Origin: an uncultured Spiribacter sp.
GTDB lineage: Bacteria; Pseudomonadota; Gammaproteobacteria; Nitrococcales; Nitrococcaceae
NCBI GenBank assembly: GCA_913056145.1
Contig: CAJXMI010000005.1
Location: 1 to 49,836, forward strand
Length of the DNA stretch: 49,836 nucleotides
Direction of reading: 5' to 3'
The notes below the pieces were generated by a model. It saw only the letters and a list, made by a program, of their open reading frames with translations. It was not told where the DNA came from and made no database searches. Position 1 is the first letter of the stretch. Every line of letters starts with the position of its first letter. The translations under genes and the position numbers were made by a program. This document shows, piece by piece, positions 17,491 to 25,529 of this stretch.

Positions 17491-17509
17491 GCAAACATCG
17501 CAAAAAATT

Positions 17510-17611
17510 GTGCCTGTCCACTACTCCCTGACAACTCCCTGGCTGTCCACTAACGAAATGGCGGCCAGCATCTCCTCCGAGTTAAACTGAAGACGAGTAG
17601 TGGACAGGCAC
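17510..17611. repeat. Long-range inverted repeat of decamers between znuA and oxyR
   Basis: GTGCCTGTCCACTACTC (17510-17526) and GAGTAGTGGACAGGCAC (17595-17611) are perfect 17-base inverted arms around 68 bases. A variant copy TGGCTGTCCACTAA sits between them at 17540. The pair follows the znuA stop by 20 bases. The 236-base gap holds no other recognisable element apart from the leader of oxyR. Confidence 0.93.
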
Positions 17612-17726
17612 GCACTTGTGCTGCCCTCCCGTATCTAATCGGCTAGACAGCCTGACCGGCAAAGTCGGGAAAGGCCTGGTTTCTATGCGTAAGGCTGGAG
17701 CTGATTGCCGATCTGAAGGGCCCAAC

Positions 17727-18644
17727 ATGACCCACATAAATTTTCGTGACTTGCGCTATCTCGTTGCCGTTGCTGATCACCAGCATTTTGGGCGGGCCGC
17801 CAGTGCCTGCTTTGTGAGCCAGCCGACGCTCAGCACCCAGATCAAGAAGCTGGAAGAATATCTGGGTGTCCAGTTGGTCGAGCGGACCAGCAAGAAAGTG
17901 ATCGTCACACCGGTCGGACGCATGATCAGCGAGCGCGCCCGCCAGGTCCTTAATCAGGTTGAGGACATCGTAAACGTCGCCCGGGCTGCCGGTGACCCGA
18001 TGAGCGGAGACCTACGCCTCGGAATCATCCCCACGCTGGGCCCTTACCTGATCCCCCATCTGTTCCCGGCGCTGCGCGAGCGCTACCCCAGCCTGCGCCT
18101 TCTCTTGCACGAGGAGCGAACCAGTGGGCTGGTTGCCCGGCTGCGCGACGGCAACCTCGATGCCGCCATTATGGGGACGCCTATCCCGGACGAAACACTG
18201 GTGCCACATCACCTTTTTCGCGAACCCTTCGAAGTCGCGCTCCCAGCCACTCATAAACTGTCAGCCGAGCAGGCAATACGCCGCGAGGAACTCGACACGG
18301 TCCCGATGCTCTTGCTGGAGGAAGGGCATTGCATGCGCGATCAGGCGCTTGATTTCTGCTCCAGGGTCGGCGCCCAGCAGCAACAGGATTTTCGAGCGAC
18401 CAGCCTCGAGACCCTGCGCCAGATGGTAGCCACCGGTGCTGGCGTGACGTTGCTTCCCACCCTCGCGGTCGGGAGTTACTGGACAGGCACGCACGATGTT
18501 GTGGTTCGCCCTTTCGACGGCGACCCGCCAGTACGCGAGCTGGCCATTTATCGCCGCCGGGGCTGCGCGCGAGAACCCCTCGTCAAGGCGGTCGCCGAGC
18601 TTATTCGGGAATTGCCGCCCGTTCGTGCCCTCGCCCACCCGTAG
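17727..18644 (+). CDS. oxyR: Hydrogen-peroxide-sensing LysR-type regulator OxyR
   Basis: Transcriptional activator of the peroxide response. The N-terminal winged helix has FGRAASACFVSQPTLSTQIKKLE, and the regulatory domain holds both redox cysteines in GHCMRDQALDFC, spaced as in E. coli Cys199/Cys208. 305 residues, normal length. The ATG was chosen because it begins the HTH and has GAAGGG upstream. A decamer at 18480 reads YWTGT in a loop after LLPTLAV; here the usual TAG before TGG is TAC, avoiding an in-frame stop. Its targets are probably outside the window; Ohr lies 5 kb upstream. Confidence 0.95.
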   Translation: MTHINFRDLRYLVAVADHQHFGRAASACFVSQPTLSTQIKKLEEYLGVQLVERTSKKVIVTPVGRMISERARQVLNQVEDIVNVARAAGDPMSGDLRLGIIPTLGPYLIPHLFPALRERYPSLRLLLHEERTSGLVARLRDGNLDAAIMGTPIPDETLVPHHLFREPFEVALPATHKLSAEQAIRREELDTVPMLLLEEGHCMRDQALDFCSRVGAQQQQDFRATSLETLRQMVATGAGVTLLPTLAVGSYWTGTHDVVVRPFDGDPPVRELAIYRRRGCAREPLVKAVAELIRELPPVRALAHP

Positions 18645-18673
18645 CCCATCAGGCCGCTGATATACTCTCCGGC

Positions 18674-20848
18674 ATGGATGTTTCGGATCTGATCGACCCC
18701 CTTAACGACGCCCAGCGTGATGCGGTAGGTGCCCCGATGGGGCGCGCCCTTGTTCTCGCTGGCGCAGGCAGTGGCAAGACCCGAGTGCTCACGCACCGCG
18801 CCGCATGGCTGGTACGCGTGGAGGGCGCGACGCCCTTCAACCTGCTCGCAGTCACTTTTACAAACAAGGCCGCCGCGGAAATGCGCGGGCGTATTGAGCA
18901 GCTGCTGGGCATCTCAGGCTCGGGCATGTGGGTCGGCACTTTCCACGGCCTGTCCCATCGCCTATTGCGGCTCCACTGGCAGGAAGCCGGGCTTCCCCAG
19001 GGCTTTCAGATCCTTGATAGTGAGGACCAGCGGCGTCTGGTCAAGCGGGTGATGCGCGACCTCGAGGTGGATGAAAACCGCTGGCCGCTTCGCCAGGTTC
19101 AGGGCTTTATCAATTCCCGCAAGGACGCCGGCGAGCGGCCAGAAGATCTGGATACCAGCGACCCCTACAGTGGTCAGATGGCGCGCATCTACACCGCTTA
19201 CGAGCTTGCCTGCCGCAGTGCGGGTGTCGTGGATTTCGCCGAGCTCATGCTACGCACGGTCGAGATGCTTCAGAACCATCTTGAACTGCTCGGACACTAC
19301 CGACGCCGGTTTCGGCATGTCCTCGTGGATGAGTTCCAGGACACCAATGGCATCCAGTATCAATGGCTGAAACTCCTGGCTGGCCCCGAGGCCGATGTCT
19401 TTATCGTTGGTGATGACGATCAGTCCATCTACGGCTGGCGTGGGGCGCGCGTTGAAAACCTCCAGCGCTTCCGAACCGACTATTCCGACACTCGAGTCAT
19501 GCGCCTCGAGCAAAACTACCGTTCGACGGCGACCATTCTCGACGCGGCCAATGCCCTGATCGCACGCAACAGTGACCGGCTTGGCAAGAAGCTCTGGACA
19601 GAGGGCGAGCAAGGCGAGCCGATTGCCCTCTATGCGGCATTCAATGAGCAGGACGAGGCGCGGTTTGTGGTCGAGCGGTTGCAGACTCTGGTGGAAGACG
19701 AGGGCCTGGCGCGCAGCGACGTCGCCATCCTCTATCGCTCAAATGCACAGTCGCGGACGTTCGAGGAAGCACTCCTCTCACGGCGAATCCCCTACCGGGT
19801 GTATGGAGGGCTGCGATTTTTTGAGCGTGCCGAGATCAAGGATGCGTTGGCCTATCTGCGCCTCATCGCCAATCGGGACGACAGCGCGGCCCTTGAGCGC
19901 ATTATCAACACGCCCACCCGCGGCATTGGCAACCGCACGCTCGAGGCCATCCGTCTGACCGCACGCGAGCAGGATGTCAGCCTTTGGCGAGCCGCAGTGG
20001 GGCTTGTGGAAAACCGTGGCGTGCTGTCGGCGCGGGCGTCCAACTCCCTCGGGGCGTTCACCGGGCTTTTGGACCGACTGGCAGCGGAAACTGCCGAGAT
20101 GAATCTGGCCGATCAACTTGAGACCGTGCTCGATCGCAGTGGCCTGCGGGCCCACGTTGGCAAGGAGCGCAGTGATCGTTCGCAGGACCGTTTGGAGAAC
20201 CTGGATGAGCTGATTACCGCTGCGCGTAATTTCGAGCAGGACGCTGAAATCGACACCGGCATGGACACGCTCACCGCCTTTTTGTCGCATGCGGCACTCG
20301 AGGCGGGTGAGGGCCAGGCTGGAGCCTGGGAGGACTGCGTTCAGCTTATGACGCTGCACTCGGCGAAGGGGCTTGAGTTTCCGGTGGTCTTCCTGGTCGG
20401 GCTCGAGGAAGGGCTCTTCCCGCATCGCATGTCAGTCGAGGAGCCCGGCCGCCTGGAGGAAGAGCGACGTTTGGCGTACGTCGGCATCACCCGGGCACGA
20501 CAACGCCTGGTAATTACCTATGCCGAGCGTCGACGTCTGCATGGGCGTGACGAGTTCGGCATCGCCTCGCGGTTCATTCGCGAGCTGCCCGCCGAGCTGG
20601 TTGACGAGGTTCGCGCCCGGTTCTCGGTGACGGGGCCCGGGAGCTCCGGGAGTGGCGAGAGCTTCGGTGCGGGGCCGATGGCCGAGGCCCAATTCGGGCT
20701 GGGTGAGCGTGTCAGACATGCTCGCTTTGGTGAGGGTGTGGTGCTTGACTGCGAGGGCAATGGGCCCAATGCCCGTATTCAGGTCAATTTTGATGGCGCG
20801 GGCCAGAAGTGGCTGGTTGCTGCCTACGCCAATCTTGAGCGGCTCTAA
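18674..20848 (+). CDS. uvrD: DNA helicase II (UvrD)
   Basis: Superfamily 1A 3'-5' DNA helicase for nucleotide excision and mismatch repair. 724 residues beginning MDVSDLIDPLNDAQRDAV like E. coli UvrD. Motifs: I AGAGSGKT, Ia TFTNKAA, II VDEFQDTN, III GDDDQSIYGWRGA, V LMTLHSAKGLEFP and VI EERRLAYVGITRARQRL. The C-terminal domain GERVRHARFGEGVVLDCEG is the RNA-polymerase-binding Tudor-like fold of UvrD/PcrA. It contains no decamer. It follows oxyR by 29 bases. Confidence 0.97.
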   Translation: MDVSDLIDPLNDAQRDAVGAPMGRALVLAGAGSGKTRVLTHRAAWLVRVEGATPFNLLAVTFTNKAAAEMRGRIEQLLGISGSGMWVGTFHGLSHRLLRLHWQEAGLPQGFQILDSEDQRRLVKRVMRDLEVDENRWPLRQVQGFINSRKDAGERPEDLDTSDPYSGQMARIYTAYELACRSAGVVDFAELMLRTVEMLQNHLELLGHYRRRFRHVLVDEFQDTNGIQYQWLKLLAGPEADVFIVGDDDQSIYGWRGARVENLQRFRTDYSDTRVMRLEQNYRSTATILDAANALIARNSDRLGKKLWTEGEQGEPIALYAAFNEQDEARFVVERLQTLVEDEGLARSDVAILYRSNAQSRTFEEALLSRRIPYRVYGGLRFFERAEIKDALAYLRLIANRDDSAALERIINTPTRGIGNRTLEAIRLTAREQDVSLWRAAVGLVENRGVLSARASNSLGAFTGLLDRLAAETAEMNLADQLETVLDRSGLRAHVGKERSDRSQDRLENLDELITAARNFEQDAEIDTGMDTLTAFLSHAALEAGEGQAGAWEDCVQLMTLHSAKGLEFPVVFLVGLEEGLFPHRMSVEEPGRLEEERRLAYVGITRARQRLVITYAERRRLHGRDEFGIASRFIRELPAELVDEVRARFSVTGPGSSGSGESFGAGPMAEAQFGLGERVRHARFGEGVVLDCEGNGPNARIQVNFDGAGQKWLVAAYANLERL

Positions 20849-20908
20849 ACCCGCGGGGCATCCGGTGAGCTCATCCGATGGGCTCGTCGCGCGCAAACGG
20901 CGGGCGTT

Positions 20909-21631
20909 CTAGAGGTCGATAAGCACCTCTCTTTCCTCCTGCGACGGCTCGAAGTCGCGATCCTTGTAGTGCTCAAAGATTGCATCGACTGCATCTTGCG
21001 GGTTGTCCAGCACGCGAAAAAGCTGCAGGTCGCCGGCATTAATATGGCCGCTAGCCGCCATGCTTTGCTCGAGCCATGTGATCAAACCCTGCCAGTAGTC
21101 CGAATTCATCAGGATAATGGGTATGCGCCGGGTCTTGCCTGTCTGCACCAGGGTGAGAATTTCGGCGAGTTCGTCCAGTGTCCCGAATCCGCCGGGAAAG
21201 ACCACATAGGCGGAGGCATATTTCACGAACATCACTTTCCGCGAGAAAAAGTGCCGAAAATGGAGCGCCACCTCCTGATAGCGATTGGGAGTCTGCTCGC
21301 GCGGCAGTTCGATGTTGAGGCCAACGCTCGGTGATTTGCCGTCACGGGCGCCTTTGTTTGCCGCCTCCATGATCCCGGGCCCACCCCCGCTGATGATCGA
21401 AAAACCGGCATCCGAGAGCAGCCGCGCCGTCCGCTCCGCGCACTGGTAGGACGGGTGATCGGACGCGACCCGAGCTGACCCGAAAAAGCTGATAGAAGGC
21501 CGGATCCGCGCAAGGCGCTCAAAACCCTCCACAAACTCCGCCATGATCTGAAAGACCTTCCATGACTCTCGCGTCATCAATGCCTCGTCGATCCGCTGCC
21601 TGTCCGAGCTTTCGTGGTCGCCTTCGCTCAT
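20909..21631 (-). CDS. LOG family protein (Rossmann-fold nucleotide-binding)
   Basis: A 240-residue member of the TIGR00730/LOG group, homologous to cytokinin riboside 5'-monophosphate phosphoribohydrolases. Key motifs are SISFFGSARV, ISGGGPGIMEAANKGA and FPGGFGTLDELAE (the PGGxGTxxE signature). Bacterial members hydrolyse nucleoside 5'-monophosphates; the physiological role here is unknown. It is convergent with uvrD and divergent from polA. The N-terminal region is polar and its start is uncertain; the first ATG is used. TGCCTGTCCG at 21598 near its start is a partial decamer match. Confidence 0.9.
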   Translation of the reverse strand: MSEGDHESSDRQRIDEALMTRESWKVFQIMAEFVEGFERLARIRPSISFFGSARVASDHPSYQCAERTARLLSDAGFSIISGGGPGIMEAANKGARDGKSPSVGLNIELPREQTPNRYQEVALHFRHFFSRKVMFVKYASAYVVFPGGFGTLDELAEILTLVQTGKTRRIPIILMNSDYWQGLITWLEQSMAASGHINAGDLQLFRVLDNPQDAVDAIFEHYKDRDFEPSQEEREVLIDL

Positions 21632-21651
21632 CGCGCTGTCCTGGTGGGTAC

Positions 21652-21746
21652 GTGCCTGTCCAGTATCGTCGCATGCGGTTCGCTGCCTGTCTCATGCTCC
21701 GCCCGATGGGGTCGAGACGCGAGGCTCTCAACGTGCCTGTCCACTA
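21652..21746 (-). repeat. Two decamers in the LOG-polA divergent promoter region
   Basis: GTGCCTGTCCAGTA at 21652 and GTGCCTGTCCACTA at 21733, same orientation. They occupy the 164-base divergent intergenic region, the second ending 50 bases before polA. Confidence 0.92.
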
Positions 21747-21795
21747 CCGCGATGCCACGGGTATGATCCGGGGCGACCAATGCGAGGAAAAAGTC

Positions 21796-24513
21796 ATGAC
21801 CGACCGCGAAACGCGCCTGTTACTGGTGGATGGATCGTCCTATCTCTACCGCGCCTATCACGCACTCCCACCGCTGACCAACGCCAATAACGAGCCCACG
21901 GGGGCCATTTATGGCGTGATCAACATGCTTCGCCGGCTACTGGATGACTATCAGCCGAAATACATGGGGGTAGTGTTCGACGCACCTGGGAAGACTTTCC
22001 GGGATGAGCTTTTTGCGGAGTACAAGGCCAACCGCCCGGCGATGCCCGATGACCTTGCCGGCCAGATTGCGCCGCTGAAGCAGATCGTGCAGGCAATGGG
22101 GCTGCCGCTCATCGAGGTGAGCGGCGTGGAGGCCGACGATGTGATCGGGACGCTGGCGGTCCGAGGCCGCGCGGCGGGGTTGGAGCTGGTTATCTCGACT
22201 GGCGACAAGGACATGGCCCAACTGGTGAATGGCGATGTCACCTTGCTTAACACCATGTCGAACACGGTTCTGGACCATGATGGCGTCATTGATAAATTCG
22301 GTGTCCCTCCAGAGCGGATCATCGACTATCTCGCGCTCGTTGGCGACAGCTCTGACAACATCCCGGGCGTGCCCAAGGTTGGCCCGAAAACGGCGGCAAA
22401 GTGGCTTGGCCAATATGGGTCTCTCGATGGCATTCGCGAGAACGCTGATGCGATAGGCGGCAAGGTCGGTGAAAGCCTGCGGGAGCACATCGATGCCCTT
22501 GACCTGTCGCGCCAGCTGGCCACCATCCACTGCGACGTGCAACTGCCGGTAGAGCCCAGCGACCTGACCCTGCGTGACCCTGACCACGATTCCTTGGCTG
22601 TCCACTACCGCCACCTCGGCTTCAACACCTGGCTGCGCGAAGTCGAGGACGTGGACAGGCACAAGCAGACCGGAGACGACCCATCCATCGATGCGCGTGC
22701 CCCAGCCGAGTATGTCTGCATCCAGGACCAGACCACGTTCGAGACCTGGTTGAAGCGGCTGGAGGCATCGGAGGTTTTCTCGTTTGATCTCGAGACGGAC
22801 AGCCTCGATTACATGCGTGCGCGCATCGTCGGCGTTTCTTTCTGCGTCGATGCTGGACAGGCAGCGTATTTGCCGCTCGCGCACAGCGGCCCTGATCAGC
22901 CGGAGCAGCTGGATCGGGATCAGGTATTGGAGCGGTTGCGGCCGATTCTGGAGGATGTGGACAGGCACAAGCTGGGCCAGAATCTTAAATACGACATGAG
23001 TGTGCTGGCCAACCACGGCATCACCCTGCGCGGTATCGCGCACGACACGATGCTCGAGTCCTATTGTCTGGACGCTACCGCAAGTCGCCATGATATGGAC
23101 TCGCTCGCTGGAAAGTATCTTGGTTTTCAGCCCATCAGTTACGAGCAGGTAGCGGGCAAGGGCGCTAAGCAGATCACGTTTGATCAGGTCGCATTGGGTG
23201 AGGCAACGGACTACGCGGCCGAGGATGCGGACATTGCCCTCCAGCTCCACGAGCACCTATGGCCACGGCTATCCGAAAGGCCTGGCCCCAAGGCGGTTTA
23301 TGAGGACATCGAAATCCCCCTCGTTCCCGTCCTATCTCGAATGGAGCGGACCGGTGTTCGAGTGGACGCCGAGTTGCTGGCCACTCAGAGCCGGGAGCTG
23401 GCCGAGACCATGCAGACGCTCGAGTCGCGCGCTCACGAATCCGCGGGAGGTCCCTTCAACCTGGGTTCACCAAAACAGATCCAGGAGATTCTCTATGAAC
23501 GTCAGGGCCTGCCTGTCCTCTCGAAGACGCCGAAAGGAGCCCCCTCAACGGCCGAGTCGGTGCTGGACGAGCTTGCTGCGCAGGGCCATGAACTGCCCAG
23601 GCTCATTCTCGACTACCGCACGGTGTCCAAGCTGCGTTCAACCTACACGGAAAAGCTCCCGACGCTCATCAACCCGGATACCGGTCGTGTTCACACGTCC
23701 TACCATCAGGCGGTAGCGGCGACGGGGAGGCTGTCTTCTTCCGACCCCAACCTGCAGAACATTCCTGTTCGAAGCGCCGAGGGCCGGCGGATTCGCCGCG
23801 CCTTTGTGCCATCCGAGGGGCATGTCCTACTGGCCGCCGATTATTCCCAGGTTGAATTGCGCATCATGGCGCATCTCTCAGGTGACGAGGGCCTGATGCG
23901 CGCGTTTGCCGAAGGGGAAGATATCCATGCCGCAACCGCGTCCGAGGTGTTTGGCGGGAGTTCGTGGACAGTCACGAAGGACCAGCGCCGAGCGGCAAAG
24001 GCCATTAACTTTGGCCTGATCTATGGGATGTCCGCCTGGGGGCTGGCGCGTCAGCTGGGCATTGAGCGTGGTGATGCGCAGGCCTACGTCGATCGCTATT
24101 TCGAGCGCTACCCGGGCGTGCGTGCGTTTATGGACCGAACCCGCCAGTCCGCGCATGAGAAGGGCTATGTCGAGACCGTGTTCGGTCGGCGTCTGTATCT
24201 GCCGGAGATCAATAGCCGCAACAACCAGCGCCGCCAGTACGCTGAGCGCACCGCCATCAATGCGCCAATGCAGGGAACGGCGGCCGACATCATCAAGCGC
24301 GCGATGATTGCGGTCGACGATTGGATCATGCGGGAGTCACCCGGGGCCGCCCTCGTCATGCAGGTACATGATGAGCTCATCCTCGAGGTAGTGGACAGGC
24401 ACGTTGATGAGGTGACGGAGCGGGTTCGGCGCTTCATGGCGGATGCTGCCAGCCTGGCTGTCGCGCTGGAGGTTGAGGTCGGCACGGGAGCCAACTGGGA
24501 GGCCGCCCACTGA
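21796..24513 (+). CDS. polA: DNA polymerase I
   Basis: Repair and Okazaki-fragment polymerase, 905 residues. The 5' nuclease domain starts LLVDGSSYLYRAYHALPPL. The proofreading domain keeps the catalytic acids in FDLETDSLDYM, so 3'-5' exonuclease should be active. The polymerase shows motif A ADYSQVELRIMAH, B RRAAKAINFGLIYG and C MQVHDELILEV. ATG is preceded by GAGGAAAA. It carries four exact decamers (22652, 22854, 22958, 24392) and variants (22595, 23965). Copies at 22958 (DVDRHKLGQN) and 24392 (EVVDRHVDEV) align without gaps to the E. coli protein as I recall it, so substitution, not insertion, seems to have created them. Confidence 0.97.
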   Translation: MTDRETRLLLVDGSSYLYRAYHALPPLTNANNEPTGAIYGVINMLRRLLDDYQPKYMGVVFDAPGKTFRDELFAEYKANRPAMPDDLAGQIAPLKQIVQAMGLPLIEVSGVEADDVIGTLAVRGRAAGLELVISTGDKDMAQLVNGDVTLLNTMSNTVLDHDGVIDKFGVPPERIIDYLALVGDSSDNIPGVPKVGPKTAAKWLGQYGSLDGIRENADAIGGKVGESLREHIDALDLSRQLATIHCDVQLPVEPSDLTLRDPDHDSLAVHYRHLGFNTWLREVEDVDRHKQTGDDPSIDARAPAEYVCIQDQTTFETWLKRLEASEVFSFDLETDSLDYMRARIVGVSFCVDAGQAAYLPLAHSGPDQPEQLDRDQVLERLRPILEDVDRHKLGQNLKYDMSVLANHGITLRGIAHDTMLESYCLDATASRHDMDSLAGKYLGFQPISYEQVAGKGAKQITFDQVALGEATDYAAEDADIALQLHEHLWPRLSERPGPKAVYEDIEIPLVPVLSRMERTGVRVDAELLATQSRELAETMQTLESRAHESAGGPFNLGSPKQIQEILYERQGLPVLSKTPKGAPSTAESVLDELAAQGHELPRLILDYRTVSKLRSTYTEKLPTLINPDTGRVHTSYHQAVAATGRLSSSDPNLQNIPVRSAEGRRIRRAFVPSEGHVLLAADYSQVELRIMAHLSGDEGLMRAFAEGEDIHAATASEVFGGSSWTVTKDQRRAAKAINFGLIYGMSAWGLARQLGIERGDAQAYVDRYFERYPGVRAFMDRTRQSAHEKGYVETVFGRRLYLPEINSRNNQRRQYAERTAINAPMQGTAADIIKRAMIAVDDWIMRESPGAALVMQVHDELILEVVDRHVDEVTERVRRFMADAASLAVALEVEVGTGANWEAAH

Positions 24514-24567
24514 TCAGCTGCTGGCCCGCTGAAGGCGGGTGCCGCTGCGAGGAAGGGAAGCATGTGT

Positions 24568-24595
24568 GAACTCACCATAACGGGGCGCTGTCATA
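24568..24595 (+). promoter_or_regulatory. Possible sigma-E/AlgU-type promoter for the polA-engB sRNA
   Basis: GAACTC (24568-24573) and TCATA (24591-24595) are separated by 17 bases and resemble extracytoplasmic sigma-E promoters (GAACTT, 16-17 bases, TCTGA/TCAAA). Initiation would be near 24601-24603. Match is moderate; no sigma-70 boxes of better quality were seen here. Confidence 0.45.
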
Positions 24596-24601
24596 GCAGG
24601 T

Positions 24602-24726
24602 GCGCCAGTGCCCGGCGCGGCCCGCTACTCCCTCCCTTACCTAGCGGGCCATGGGATTCGGCTCTGCCCCCAAGGCCGAATCCGCAGTCCCCGGAGGCCA
24701 CACCCCATGGCCTTCGGGGTTTTTTT
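24602..24726 (+). ncRNA. Candidate ErsA/Spot42-position small RNA
   Basis: Predicted transcript of about 125 bases between polA and engB, the locus that encodes ErsA in Pseudomonas and Spot 42 in enterics. Three consecutive hairpins are visible: a perfect 9-bp stem GGCCCGCTA/TAGCGGGCC (24619-24650) with pyrimidine-rich loop CTCCCTCCCTTACC, a perfect 9-bp stem GGATTCGGC/GCCGAATCC (24654-24683) with loop TCTGCCCCCAAG, and a terminator. The C-rich loops could pair with Shine-Dalgarno sequences of target mRNAs, the usual mode for such sRNAs. The 5' end rests on an inferred promoter. It may alternatively be only a structured polA 3' end. Confidence 0.6.
24689..24726 (+). terminator. Rho-independent terminator of polA / sRNA
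   Basis: Stem CCCCGGAGGCC / GGCCTTCGGGG (11 bp with one G-U pair), 9-base loop, then seven T residues at 24720-24726. Confidence 0.95.
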
Positions 24727-24749
24727 ATGTCACCGACCCAGCGCGCAAG

Positions 24750-25448
24750 CTAGCCCTCGTTACCCAGCAGCCACGCGTCCAGCTGCGATCGCGCGGCGTC
24801 AACCCCCTGGCGGGTCTCAGCCGAGAAGAGCTGCAGCGTCGTTTGTGGACAGGCACGCAATAGCGGCCCCCGGATTTTTTGTAAGGCATTGCCGGCCGGG
24901 CCCCGCCGTAGTTTGTCGGCTTTACTGAGAAGGACATGCACCGGTAGCCCGGCGGCAGCTGCCCAGATCAGCATCTGTTCATCGAGGGGCCCTAGCGGAT
25001 GGCGAATGTCCATGATGACCACCAACCCGCGCAGACTGCGCCGGCCTTCGAGGTACGCGGGCAGAGCGCGCTGCCAGTGCGCCCGTATGGCGGGCGGAGC
25101 CTTCGCATAGCCGTAGCCGGGCAGATCAACGAGGCGGTAGCGATGGGTGTGTGCCTGTCCACTGTCGATACCTGCCTGTCCAGCACCGCCGATACCTGCC
25201 TGTCCACTACCAGCCTCCGCGCCGGCGACGTGCCTGTCCGGGATCGGGAAGACGTTGATTTGCTGAGTGCGCCCGGGGGTTTTGCTGACGCGCGCTAGGC
25301 TGCGCTGATCGGTGATGGCGTTGAGGGCGCTTGACTTGCCGGCGTTGGAGCGGCCGGCGAAGGCGACCTCGGCGCCATCGTCGGGTGGGAGCTGCCCAGG
25401 CTCGGGTGCTGAGAGAAGAAAGCGGGCCTGACGGTAGTCAAGGGACAT
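24750..25448 (-). CDS. engB: Ribosome-biogenesis GTPase EngB (YsxC/YihA) with a repeat-built loop
   Basis: Essential GTPase of 50S subunit assembly. G1 GRSNAGKSS, switch I TPGRTQQIN, G3 DLPGYG, G4 SKAD and G5 SAETRQG are all present. The protein has 232 residues versus 210 in E. coli. The extra length is residues about 71-103 (DRHVAGAEAGSGQAGIGGAG...SGQAHTHR), between the strand after switch I and the G3 strand. This insertion is encoded by three exact decamers (25152, 25173, 25197) plus a near copy at 25231, each giving GQA or DRH. Another exact copy at 24846 encodes ACP near the C-terminus. Start ATG is at MSLDYRQARF. Divergent from cytochrome c4. Confidence 0.95.
   Translation of the reverse strand: MSLDYRQARFLLSAPEPGQLPPDDGAEVAFAGRSNAGKSSALNAITDQRSLARVSKTPGRTQQINVFPIPDRHVAGAEAGSGQAGIGGAGQAGIDSGQAHTHRYRLVDLPGYGYAKAPPAIRAHWQRALPAYLEGRRSLRGLVVIMDIRHPLGPLDEQMLIWAAAAGLPVHVLLSKADKLRRGPAGNALQKIRGPLLRACPQTTLQLFSAETRQGVDAARSQLDAWLLGNEG
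25151..25241 (-). repeat. Cluster of four decamers inside engB
   Basis: TGCCTGTCCA cores at 25152, 25173 and 25197 and TGCCTGTCCG at 25231; distances 21, 24 and 34. In the gene's sense the elements read TGGACAGGCA. The intervening DNA (ACCGCCGATACC-like) is partly repeated too, with CGATACCTGCCTGTCCA occurring twice. All frames stay open and the engB frame is kept. Confidence 0.95.
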
Positions 25449-25469
25449 GGCGTTGCACCGTAGCGGAAA

Positions 25470-25498
25470 TTGACCCCTAGGGGACCCATTGGTATAAA
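25470..25498 (+). promoter_or_regulatory. Sigma-70 promoter of cytochrome c4
   Basis: TTGACC, 17-base spacer, TATAAA; the -10 box ends 31 bases before the start codon. Good match to the housekeeping consensus. Confidence 0.78.
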
Positions 25499-25529
25499 GT
25501 TTGCGATTGTACTCGAGAGTATTGCCAAC

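Noticed and set aside
22854-22863. Decamer at 22854 in polA as strong evidence of spread
   Set aside because: It encodes GQAAYLPL, a segment conserved in PolA proteins, so this copy may be ancestral coincidence; it is counted but not relied on.
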